The position numbers were made by a program, and so were the translations under genes. The notes below the pieces were generated by a model that made no database searches, was not told where the DNA came from, and was given only the letters and a program-made list of their open reading frames with translations. Below are positions 1 through 6,995 of a DNA stretch of 62,599 nucleotides, in pieces; position 1 is the stretch's first letter; every line of letters begins with the position of its first letter. Source of the stretch: Candidatus Fermentithermobacillaceae bacterium (GTDB taxonomy: Bacteria > Bacillota > Sulfobacillia > Fermentithermobacillales > Fermentithermobacillaceae); contig DUSI01000007.1 in NCBI GenBank assembly GCA_012842685.1, positions 1 to 62,599 of the forward strand. The letters run 5' to 3'.

Positions 1-74
1 CCAGCTACAACCTGTTCCATGACGTAAACTCTTCTTGCTTCCTTCGTAGACAAGAAAACGTCTCCTCTCGCCAT

Positions 75-120
75 GGTGACATTGTCTCTGTCTAGTTATG
101 GGGTGACAATATCACTGTCC
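75..120. repeat. two imperfect 19-bp direct repeats in the left-edge non-coding sequence
   Basis: Two related 19-bp stretches begin at 75 and 102, both starting GGTGACA and ending CTGTC(T/C), and match at about 15 of 19 positions. No gene could be supported in 1-213. The repeats may be the edge of a larger repeat lying outside the window or chance similarity. Confidence 0.3.
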
Positions 121-144
121 CGTAGCATCTGCATGTGCTTTTGC

Positions 145-173
145 TTGACCCGGAGTCATGCCGCGGATAAAAT
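145..173 (+). promoter_or_regulatory. sigma-70/A-type promoter candidate for rplM-rpsI
   Basis: TTGACC at 145-150 and TAAAAT at 168-173 are separated by exactly 17 bp, close to the housekeeping consensus. Transcription would start near 180, about 20 nt before the rplM ribosome binding site. The -10 element lies inside the left arm of the inverted repeat at 161-197. Confidence 0.5.
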
Positions 174-205
174 GTATGTTGCTTGTTTTATCGGCGGTAA
201 GGAGG
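161..205 (+). promoter_or_regulatory. 12-bp inverted repeat abutting the rplM Shine-Dalgarno; L13-leader-like
   Basis: Left arm 161-172 (CCGCGGATAAAA) and right arm 186-197 (TTTTATCGGCGG) pair at 11 of 12 positions around a 13-nt loop, and TAAGGAGG follows at once at 198-205. A stem just before the SD suits autogenous control of L13 operons, which have a known leader RNA family in Firmicutes. If transcription starts near 180, however, the element would act as a DNA operator and not as a complete RNA hairpin. Confidence 0.45.
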
Positions 206-213
206 TTTTCATT

Positions 214-651
214 TTGGGCGCGACGTACATGGCTAAGCCCTCGGAGGTCGACCGCAAGTGGTGGATCATCGACGCCTCAGGGAAGCCGCTTGGTAGGGTG
301 GCGTCTTTGGCCGCGTCGATACTTAGAGGAAAGATGAAGCCCACGTACACTCCCTCTGTGGACGCAGGGGACAGTGTCATCATTATAAACGCCGAGAAAG
401 TGAAGCTCACCGGCAACAAGCTGAAGGACAAGATCTTCTTTACCCACTCAGGATACCCGGGCGGCGCTAAGTATACGCCCTATGAAGTGATGCTGAAGAA
501 GAATCCAAGGCTCGTTGTGGAAACTGCGGTCAAGGGTATGCTGCCGCACAATCGTCTCGGACGGAAGCTCATAAAGAGGCTGTTTGTGTACACGGGCAAT
601 ACTCACCCGCACAGCGCGCAGAAACCGGCGTACTGGCAAGGAGGAGAGTAA
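214..651 (+). CDS. rplM: 50S ribosomal protein L13
   Basis: Structural protein of the large ribosomal subunit and an early 23S rRNA assembly protein. The product is 145 aa, the normal family size. It shows the L13 signatures [15 protein letters not shown] near the N-terminus, [18 protein letters not shown], the [12 protein letters not shown] block and the [11 protein letters not shown] tail. TTG at 214 is chosen because TAAGGAGG (198-205) sits 8 nt upstream. ATG 229 is too far from any SD, and the longer frame back to 73 adds non-homologous residues. rpsI follows after 3 nt, the conserved rplM-rpsI pair. Confidence 0.97.
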   Translation: MGATYMAKPSEVDRKWWIIDASGKPLGRVASLAASILRGKMKPTYTPSVDAGDSVIIINAEKVKLTGNKLKDKIFFTHSGYPGGAKYTPYEVMLKKNPRLVVETAVKGMLPHNRLGRKLIKRLFVYTGNTHPHSAQKPAYWQGGE

Positions 652-654
652 GAC

Positions 655-1044
655 TTGGCAGATGCGATATTCGCAACGGGAAGACGGAAGACCGCGGTCG
701 CGCGTGTGAGGATTCTCCCCGGCACCGGCAAGATTGAGGTCAATGGGAAAGATTTGTCCAGTTATTTTATGAATCCGACCCTGGAGCACGAGGTTACCGC
801 TCCTTTCAGGATCACCGGAACAGAGGGGAAGTTCGACCTGTACGTCAACGTGCAGGGCGGTGGGCTTTCAGGGCAGGCTGGAGCCTGCAAGCACGGCGTC
901 GCCAGAGCCCTTACCTTGGCCGATGAGAGCCTGAGGCCGATTCTCAAGAAGGCCGGCTTCTTGACCCGCGACCCGCGCATGAAGGAGCGCAAGAAGTACG
1001 GTCTCAAGAAAGCGCGCAGGGCGCCTCAGTTCTCCAAGCGCTAA
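655..1044 (+). CDS. rpsI: 30S ribosomal protein S9
   Basis: Small-subunit protein whose basic C-terminal tail reaches the P-site tRNA. The 129-aa product has the family N-terminus [14 protein letters not shown], the [10 protein letters not shown] glycine-rich loop, the [20 protein letters not shown] segment and the invariant terminal Lys-Arg. It begins with TTG 3 nt after the rplM stop, with an SD (GGAGGA) inside the end of rplM, so the two are co-translated in fixed ratio. Nothing is unusual apart from the TTG start. Confidence 0.97.
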   Translation: MADAIFATGRRKTAVARVRILPGTGKIEVNGKDLSSYFMNPTLEHEVTAPFRITGTEGKFDLYVNVQGGGLSGQAGACKHGVARALTLADESLRPILKKAGFLTRDPRMKERKKYGLKKARRAPQFSKR

Positions 1045-1118
1045 CCAATCATATTGCCCCTCGACCGCGAGTAATATTCCGAACGAAGGAATCGGAGAAC
1101 GGATCACGGGGGATTTGT

Positions 1119-1883
1119 ATGGAGAGAAGACGGGGTGTGCGAAGAAGACGCCGCCCCTTTTTCTACGTTTTCAGCACCCGCGCGGCGCTCTTCGTGCTCC
1201 TCATTGCCGCTTTCATCATCGGCTCGGGGGCTTTTTCTCGCGCCGTAGAAAGCATCATGCCCGCCTTAGAGCTACAGCCGGGTCCCCTCGATGGGGAAGT
1301 CATCTACATAGACCCCGGCCACGGTGGCATAGACCCAGGCGCCTGCGGTCGCACCGTGCTCGAAAAAGAAGTCGCCCTCCAGGTGGCGCTTTACCTGGGC
1401 GTGAGGCTCGAGCGGCAAGGCGCCAAAGTGGTGTATACGAGGACCGGAGATTACGACCTCGAATCTGAAGAGAAGAGCGACGTAAAGGCCAGGATCGATC
1501 TGATCAAGTCTTCAGGCGCCACTTTGGTTATATCCCTCCACTGCAATTCTTTCACCGACGCCTCCGAGTACGGAGCTCAGACCTTCTACAACGCCCAAAA
1601 GCACCCTGATTCCAGGCGACTGGCCGAGACGATCCAGAACGAGCTCAAGGAACACACGGATACCTACAGGGAAGCGTCTGCGCGCCTCGAGCACTTCATC
1701 TTGACAGCGGCGGAGGTACCGGCTGTCACGGTTGAGCTGGGCTTTCTGTCGAATCCCCACGAGGAGGCCCTCCTAGGGTCTGCTTCCTACCAGCAGAAGC
1801 TCGCCGATATTCTCGAACGGGCCATAGTGAGGTTCGTCCAGGAGACGAGAGCGGGATCCTCCGGAGAGTCGTCCGGGAGCTGA
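1119..1883 (+). CDS. cwlD: N-acetylmuramoyl-L-alanine amidase, CwlD type
   Basis: Zinc amidase (Amidase_3) that cleaves the amide between muramic acid and the stem peptide; CwlD is needed for muramic-lactam formation in spore cortex. The 254-aa protein has an Arg-rich N-terminus, one membrane/signal segment (about 19-45) and a catalytic domain. The zinc ligands are visible in DPGHGG, in the Glu of LEKEVAL and in the His of SLHCNS, with the catalytic Glu in VELGFLSN. ATG 1119 follows a G-rich SD. The position behind rpsI is that of cwlD in Bacillus, which supports sporulation over division amidase; the biochemical role is inferred. Confidence 0.9.
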   Translation: MERRRGVRRRRRPFFYVFSTRAALFVLLIAAFIIGSGAFSRAVESIMPALELQPGPLDGEVIYIDPGHGGIDPGACGRTVLEKEVALQVALYLGVRLERQGAKVVYTRTGDYDLESEEKSDVKARIDLIKSSGATLVISLHCNSFTDASEYGAQTFYNAQKHPDSRRLAETIQNELKEHTDTYREASARLEHFILTAAEVPAVTVELGFLSNPHEEALLGSASYQQKLADILERAIVRFVQETRAGSSGESSGS

Positions 1884-1913
1884 AACTGCCCATGGCGTCC
1901 TCCGGCAGGGGAC

Positions 1914-3473
1914 TCAGGGTTTTCCCTTACCAAGCCCGTGCTTGGCCATCCTGTAGTAGAGGGACTGCCTGCTTATGCCCAAATCCTTGGCGGCGCGTGA
2001 GATGTTCCCACCGGCCTTGTCGAGGGCTTCTTGTATGAGCCTGGCTTCCGCCCGGGCGATCTTGTCGTCAATGGTCCTGCCCGAGGACTGAGCCGCAGCT
2101 GCTCCCTTGTGCTCCCTTATCGCCTTTGGAAGGTCCGCAGCCGTGACTACGTCCCTTCCTAAAGAAAGGGTTAGGGCAGACTCGACGGCGTTTCTCAGTT
2201 CCCTCACGTTTCCCGGCCAGTCATAGGCTATGAGGTGATCCATGGCCTCATCTGAAAACACAGGCGCCTTGATGCCAAGGCTCTCCGCGTATGATCCAGC
2301 CATGCTCTGTACGAGCACCGGGATGTCTTCCCGGCGGTCCCTGAGAGGCGGCAGCTCAATGGAGATGGCTGCCAGCCGGTAGTAGAGGTCGTTCCTCAGG
2401 CGGCCTTGACTTACGGCCAGCATGGGGTCGCAGTTGATTGCGGCGATTATCCGCACGTTGACAGGTATGAGGCGGTTTTCTCCCACACGGCGGATGGCCT
2501 GCTCCTCGACTGCTCTTAGGAGCTTGGACTGGAGGGCCGGGCTCGCGGAGACCACCTCATCGAGGAACAAGGTACCTCCATCGGCTTGCTCGAAAAGGCC
2601 TTCTTTGTCCAGCGCTCCGGTGAAAGCCCCCTTGGCGGTCCCGAAAAGCATGCTCTCCGCTAGGGACTCGGGAAGGGCAGAGCAGTTTATAGCCACGAAG
2701 CGGTTTTTTGCCCTGGGGCTCGCGTTGTGTATGCTCTGGGCGAAGAGCTCCTTTCCCGAGCCGGTTTCTCCGATGATGAGCACGGGAGAGTCGGTCTTCG
2801 CCGCGTTTTCCGCGACGGCCTTCGCCTGGAGAAGCATCGGGCTGTACCCCAAGATGTCATCGAAGGTGTACATGGTGTAGTTCGGCCGGAGGGCGTGCCT
2901 GGGACCCATTCCAGCCGCTTCGCTACCTTCTTTCTTCCGGCATCCGGCCCGTTCTCCGGCCGGGCTTCCCGCGAGGGTCCCGGCCATCTCACCGGCGGCC
3001 TGTTCGCTCTGTATCTGGGCCAGTTTCTGCGAGAGACGTCTTACCCTCGACACGGTCTTCGCGACTTCCATGGCCGCCACGCACCTGCTCTCCACTATGA
3101 TGGGGATGGTGCTGTTAACGGTCGTGATGAGGTCTCCCGTTGGCGTCCTGTATGTCTGGACCACGTCGTAGATGGGCTCGCCCGTCTCCAGGACCTTGAG
3201 GAGGGTGCTGTTTTCGGGCGTGAGGTTGGGGAATACCTGCCGGAGGGGGAGGCCCAAGACTTTCTCCGGTTCGACCCCTTCTATCGCACCCATGGCCGCG
3301 TTGTAGAAGATGGTTATACCTTCATTGTTGACGATATGTATGCCTTCGTTGATGACAGAGAGGGCCGCGAAGTTGACAAGCGAGGAGTAATCTTCTTGGG
3401 CAGGCCACATGTCCGAGAGGCTCCTGGCGAGCCTCTGGGCTCCGCTGTCTGCCGGTTTTCCTTTTGAACACAT
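1914..3473 (-). CDS. sigma-54-dependent PAS/AAA+/Fis transcriptional activator (RocR/PrdR-like) of the ornithine genes
   Basis: 519-aa activator. A PAS-type sensor occupies about 30-135 and a low-complexity linker about 155-195. The AAA+ domain has Walker A GETGSGKE (235-242), the sigma-54-contacting GAFTGA loop (282-287) and Walker B GTLFLDE. A Fis-type HTH (GGNISRAAKDLGISRQSLYY) lies at the end. The loop region reads FGTAKGAFTGA, not the usual FGHEKGAFTGA. The start is fixed by GGAGG 7 nt upstream on the minus strand. It is divergent from ord, whose promoter is a clear -24/-12 element, so it is very likely the amino-acid-responsive activator of that operon. The ligand, probably ornithine or arginine, is inferred. 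Confidence 0.9.
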   Translation of the reverse strand: MCSKGKPADSGAQRLARSLSDMWPAQEDYSSLVNFAALSVINEGIHIVNNEGITIFYNAAMGAIEGVEPEKVLGLPLRQVFPNLTPENSTLLKVLETGEPIYDVVQTYRTPTGDLITTVNSTIPIIVESRCVAAMEVAKTVSRVRRLSQKLAQIQSEQAAGEMAGTLAGSPAGERAGCRKKEGSEAAGMGPRHALRPNYTMYTFDDILGYSPMLLQAKAVAENAAKTDSPVLIIGETGSGKELFAQSIHNASPRAKNRFVAINCSALPESLAESMLFGTAKGAFTGALDKEGLFEQADGGTLFLDEVVSASPALQSKLLRAVEEQAIRRVGENRLIPVNVRIIAAINCDPMLAVSQGRLRNDLYYRLAAISIELPPLRDRREDIPVLVQSMAGSYAESLGIKAPVFSDEAMDHLIAYDWPGNVRELRNAVESALTLSLGRDVVTAADLPKAIREHKGAAAAQSSGRTIDDKIARAEARLIQEALDKAGGNISRAAKDLGISRQSLYYRMAKHGLGKGKP

Positions 3474-3478
3474 GTGTT
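3467..3478. promoter_or_regulatory. AACACATGTGTT palindrome over the activator start codon
   Basis: A perfect 12-bp palindrome that includes the ATG of the sigma-54 activator. It shares the ACACATGTGT core with the site at 3600-3611, so it may be a second site for the same regulator, giving autocontrol. The overlap with coding sequence makes chance possible. Confidence 0.3.
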
Positions 3479-3599
3479 TTCCTCCGGCGTGTAACGCTTC
3501 TTGCCCGTCGGAACTTATCGGCCGGATGTCTCTTGAGAGAACGTCCAGGCGGGTGTCCCGGCGGATCCTAGCTTATGTCGCCGCGATGACCACTATATT

Positions 3600-3625
3600 G
3601 ACACATGTGTCTCATATTTGGACAC
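3600..3625. promoter_or_regulatory. candidate upstream activating sequence of GACAC/GTGTC half-sites
   Basis: A perfect palindrome GACACATGTGTC (3600-3611) is followed by another GACAC at 3621-3625, which forms a second inverted pair with the GTGTC of the first. The centre lies about 95 bp before the -24 element at 3701, a normal spacing for bound sigma-54 activators. It is assigned to the divergent Fis-type regulator by inference. Confidence 0.5.
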
Positions 3626-3699
3626 TTGCGGCCATATGACGATTCGACGGACCGGCGCGATCTCCCTCTTACACATGCGAGCCGCCTCTGTAATTTACG

Positions 3700-3715
3700 T
3701 GGCACGGTTTATGCT
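3700..3715 (+). promoter_or_regulatory. sigma-54 (-24/-12) promoter of the ornithine operon
   Basis: The sequence TGGCACGGTTTATGCT matches consensus TGGCACG-N4-TTGCW at all but one position. The invariant GG is at 3701-3702 and GC at 3713-3714, with the right 10-bp spacing. Transcription would start near 3726, giving a leader of about 35 nt before ord. It pairs with the sigma-54 activator encoded next door. Confidence 0.85.
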
Positions 3716-3760
3716 TAAGATACAAGTAGATAGATACTTTTTCCATCGGAGGGGATGCGA

Positions 3761-4804
3761 ATGAGTAAGGGACCCATTAAGGTGCTCTTGTGGGGACTCG
3801 GGGCCATGGGCAGCGGCATGGGCCGGATCCTCCTTGAGAAAGAGGGAGTTGAGATGGTCGCCGCGGTTGCCCAGACTCCCGCCAAAGCCGGCAAGGACCT
3901 CGGCGAAGTCCTCGGTGTAGAGAGGAAAACCGGAGTCGTAGTCACGAACGATGTTGAGCGCGCCCTGGATTCCAAGCCGGATATCGTCCTCCTCAATACC
4001 GCCTCCTTCGTGAAAGAGGTATTCCCGCAGATAAAGCTCGTCCTGGAGCGCGGCGCGGATGTCATAACCATCGCCGAAGAGATGGCCTATCCGTGGGCAG
4101 CTGAGCCTGAGCTTTCCGACGAGATCGACCGCCTCGCCAAGGCAGCCGGAAAGACGGTCCTTGGGACCGGAATCAACCCCGGCTTCATCCTGGATACTCT
4201 CGTTATCGCCCTTACGGGTATATGTGCCGACGTGAGACACATCCACGCGAAGCGCGTGAATAACCTCGCGCCCTTCGGGCCCACCGTGATGCGCACCCAG
4301 GGTGTCGGAACGACTCCCGAAGGTTTTGTTGAGGGCCTGAAGAAAGGTGAGATAGTGGGCCATGTTGGGTTCCCCCAGTCCATCCACCTCATCGCGAAGG
4401 CCGTTGGATGGAAGATAGACAGGATCGTCGAGGAACGGGAGCCCATCATCACGAACGTGCCAAGAAAGACCCAGTACATAGAAGTGGCGCCGGGCGATGT
4501 GGCCGGATGCAGGCATACCGCGAGGGCCTACGTTGGCGACAGGGAAGTCATTTTCCTGGAGCACCCGCAGCAGATTTGTCCCGAAGCCGAGGGCGTGGAG
4601 ACCGGCGACTACATCACCATCGACGGGAACCCGCCTGTGAACTTGGCCATCAAGCCCGAAGTGCCGGGCGGGATCGGGACTATGGCGATAGCGGTGAACA
4701 TGATCCCGGACGTTTTGGCGGCGAGACCCGGCCTTCTGACCATGGCCGATCTCCCCGTGCCCCGCGGGATCGTCGGTTCCTTCATCGAGGCGATGCGCGG
4801 ATAG
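3761..4804 (+). CDS. ord: 2,4-diaminopentanoate dehydrogenase
   Basis: NAD(P)-dependent enzyme that oxidatively deaminates (2R,4S)-2,4-diaminopentanoate to 2-amino-4-oxopentanoate, the third step of anaerobic ornithine oxidation. The 347-aa protein opens with a Rossmann loop ([12 protein letters not shown], about 9-20), as in dihydrodipicolinate-reductase-like dehydrogenases. It has the conserved [13 protein letters not shown] block mid-protein. ATG 3761 is preferred over ATG 3755 because GGAGG at 3748-3752 is 8 nt from 3761 and only 2 nt from 3755. It is first in the operon behind the sigma-54 promoter. Assignment rests on family resemblance plus the full pathway context. Confidence 0.9.
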   Translation: MSKGPIKVLLWGLGAMGSGMGRILLEKEGVEMVAAVAQTPAKAGKDLGEVLGVERKTGVVVTNDVERALDSKPDIVLLNTASFVKEVFPQIKLVLERGADVITIAEEMAYPWAAEPELSDEIDRLAKAAGKTVLGTGINPGFILDTLVIALTGICADVRHIHAKRVNNLAPFGPTVMRTQGVGTTPEGFVEGLKKGEIVGHVGFPQSIHLIAKAVGWKIDRIVEEREPIITNVPRKTQYIEVAPGDVAGCRHTARAYVGDREVIFLEHPQQICPEAEGVETGDYITIDGNPPVNLAIKPEVPGGIGTMAIAVNMIPDVLAARPGLLTMADLPVPRGIVGSFIEAMRG

Positions 4805-4899
4805 GCAGTTTTCGAGGGCCCGGGCTCGGTCCGGGGATCTCATCCTTTGGAGGGCCACACAAACAGTATTCGGGCAATAACGGGAAAGGTAGGAGACTT

Positions 4900-5214
4900 A
4901 TGAGCCAGAGGTGCGCAAAAGGCGACTGGGTGATGATCCACCAGATCATCCTGGAGCCTCACGAGCGGAGCAAGGACATCCCTGAAGATACCGCCAAGGT
5001 GCCCCTGGAGGCCTGGATCAAGGGGTGGGCCAACGATAGCGCCGAAGTCGGCCAGGAAGTCGAGATAACCACCCCGTCAGGGAGGATCACCAAGGGGCGG
5101 CTGGTGGAAGTGAACCCGGGGTTCACTCACACGTATGGGCCTGCCGTACCTGAACTGAACCCCATAGCACAGGAGCTCAGGGCCGTCCTGAAGGAGGCGA
5201 AAAACCGTGGCTAG
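4900..5214 (+). CDS. ortA: 2-amino-4-oxopentanoate thiolase, alpha subunit
   Basis: Small (104 aa) subunit of the PLP-dependent thiolase that splits 2-amino-4-oxopentanoate with CoA into acetyl-CoA and D-alanine. Visible features are the GDWVMIHQIIL N-terminus, a P-x-D-T-x-x-VPLE segment and the closing NPGFTHTYGPAVPEL block shared with OrtA proteins. ATG 4900 has AGGAG 4 nt before it; the frame is open further upstream, but that part is antisense-like to ord. It overlaps ortB by 8 nt, implying coupled synthesis of the two subunits. Confidence 0.88.
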   Translation: MSQRCAKGDWVMIHQIILEPHERSKDIPEDTAKVPLEAWIKGWANDSAEVGQEVEITTPSGRITKGRLVEVNPGFTHTYGPAVPELNPIAQELRAVLKEAKNRG

Positions 5215-6631
5215 AGATACCTCTTACAGGGCCGTCATGGCCAGGCAGAACGAGATAATGAAGAAATCTCTGGGCATGGACTACGAAGAGTACGTGAAAG
5301 GCCCTATCGTCTTCGACTACGAGGCCATGATGTCCGGGTCAGGGTATACCCTGGAGAAAGTCCGGGAGATCCAGAGGGAAGTAGGGGTGGGAAATACCCC
5401 GCTCCTGGAGCTCAAGAACGTGACCGAGCTGGTGAGGCGCTATGCCAAGCCGGGATACGGCGCCAGGATCTGCGTTAAAGACGAAGCCTGCAACCCCTCT
5501 GGGAGCTTCAAAGACAGGAGGGCATCGGTCTCCCTCTACCACGCCGCCAAGAAGGGGTACCCGGGGGCCCTGGCGGCTACATCGGGAAACTATGGGGCAG
5601 CCGTGGCGTCTCAAGCGGCCATGAGGAACCTCGGGTGCATCATCGTGCAGGAGGTCTTCGACTCGAGGCACGTGGGACAGCCCGAGATCATAGAAAAGAC
5701 CAGGAAGTGCGAGGCTTTTGGCGCCGAGGTCGTGCAGCTTACCGTGGGGCCCGAGCTTTTCTACGTGGCGCTTTTGCTCCTCGAGGAGACCGGGTACTTC
5801 AACGCTTCGCTGTACAGCCCCTACGGGGTGGCAGGCATCGAGACCCTCGGCTACGAGATCGTTGAGCAGTGCCGCGCCCGCTACGGGAAAGACCCTGCCT
5901 ATGTGGTTGTGACCCACGCGGGGGGCGGTAACGTCACCGGTACCGCCAGAGGCCTCCGCAAGGCCGGGGCGCTGGGCACGAAGGTCGTCGGCGCTAGCGT
6001 CGACCTGACCGGGCTCCACATGGCTTCTGACCGGGACTTCAACCGGAAGTCTTTCACCACTGGCCACACCGGATTCGGCGTCCCCTTTGCCACGTGGCCT
6101 GACCGGACCGACGTGCCAAAGAACGCGGCGCGCCCCCTGAGGTACCTGGACAGGTATGTCACGGTCACCCAGGGCGAGGTCTTTTACGTGACCGAAGTCG
6201 TGGCCACGGTCGAAGGTCTCGAGCGCGGGCCGGCCGGGAACACATCCCTAGCCGCGGCGATCCCCCTCGCCGCAGAGCTCCCTGAAGACGAGATCGTCGT
6301 CGTCCAGGAGACTGAATACACGGGAGCGGGCAAGCATCCCCAGGCGCAGCTCGACTTCGCGAGGAGAAACGGCGTGGAAGTCAGGCGCGGCGATCCTAGG
6401 GAAAACGTTCCGGGCAAGCGCATCGTGATACCCGAGAAGTTCTCCCAGCTCCACGTCACCGAAATGCCCCTCGACCGCATGCGCAGGTCTTATATAAGGA
6501 ACGCCGTCCAGAAGAACGGTCTCAAAGAAATAAACGCAGAAGAGGTCCAATTCCTCGCGGAAGACTCCAAGCTCACCCCCGAGGAAGTGTGCCGGATTCT
6601 GGAAGAGCTTGAGGTGAAAGTACGTGCATAG
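5207..6631 (+). CDS. ortB: 2-amino-4-oxopentanoate thiolase, beta subunit (PLP)
   Basis: Catalytic 474-aa PLP subunit of the thiolase, fold type II (threonine-synthase-like). The cofactor lysine is expected in PSGSFKDRRA (about residue 102-106). The phosphate-binding glycine-rich stretch is THAGGGNVTGTARG, and TSGNYGAAVASQ is the substrate loop. Start GTG 5207 has AAGGAGG 9 nt upstream and overlaps ortA. With OrtA it yields acetyl-CoA, feeding ATP formation, and alanine. The downstream oraS start overlaps its end by 8 nt. Confidence 0.93.
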   Translation: MARDTSYRAVMARQNEIMKKSLGMDYEEYVKGPIVFDYEAMMSGSGYTLEKVREIQREVGVGNTPLLELKNVTELVRRYAKPGYGARICVKDEACNPSGSFKDRRASVSLYHAAKKGYPGALAATSGNYGAAVASQAAMRNLGCIIVQEVFDSRHVGQPEIIEKTRKCEAFGAEVVQLTVGPELFYVALLLLEETGYFNASLYSPYGVAGIETLGYEIVEQCRARYGKDPAYVVVTHAGGGNVTGTARGLRKAGALGTKVVGASVDLTGLHMASDRDFNRKSFTTGHTGFGVPFATWPDRTDVPKNAARPLRYLDRYVTVTQGEVFYVTEVVATVEGLERGPAGNTSLAAAIPLAAELPEDEIVVVQETEYTGAGKHPQAQLDFARRNGVEVRRGDPRENVPGKRIVIPEKFSQLHVTEMPLDRMRRSYIRNAVQKNGLKEINAEEVQFLAEDSKLTPEEVCRILEELEVKVRA

Positions 6632-6995
6632 AGACGAACTAGTGGCCCGGCGGTGGGCCGAGCTCAAGAAGCTTTCCGACGAAGAGCTCAAGGCCCGGTT
6701 TTGGCAGCTGGCCGAGGAGATAGTAAGGCCCCTCTACGATCTCGCCTATACCCACACCTCGCCTTCCATCGAACGTTCGGTCCTCCTCCGGATGGGGTTT
6801 TCGAGCCTCGAAGCCAAAGCCATAGTCTCCCAAGCCGAAAAGACGGGCCTCCTCGGAAAAGGCGCCGGCCATCTGGTGCTTAAACACGCAGAGATTTCAG
6901 GAAAGCATTATCTCGACGCCGGAAGAGAGCTTTGCGACAGCCCCGCTGCATGGGACGAGCTCAAAGCCGCCTTTGAAGGGGGGGCATCCCGGTGA
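6624..6995 (+). CDS. oraS: D-ornithine 4,5-aminomutase, small subunit
   Basis: 123-aa partner of OraE in the adenosylcobalamin/PLP aminomutase that moves the terminal amino group of D-ornithine to C4. Typical features are a charged helical N-terminus, YDLAYTHTSPSIERSVLLRMG and the GAGHLVLKHA segment near residue 80. Start GTG 6624 overlaps ortB by 8 nt, and the stop overlaps the oraE start (GTGA). The length equals the known OraS size of about 121 aa. Confidence 0.95.
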   Translation: MHRDELVARRWAELKKLSDEELKARFWQLAEEIVRPLYDLAYTHTSPSIERSVLLRMGFSSLEAKAIVSQAEKTGLLGKGAGHLVLKHAEISGKHYLDAGRELCDSPAAWDELKAAFEGGASR

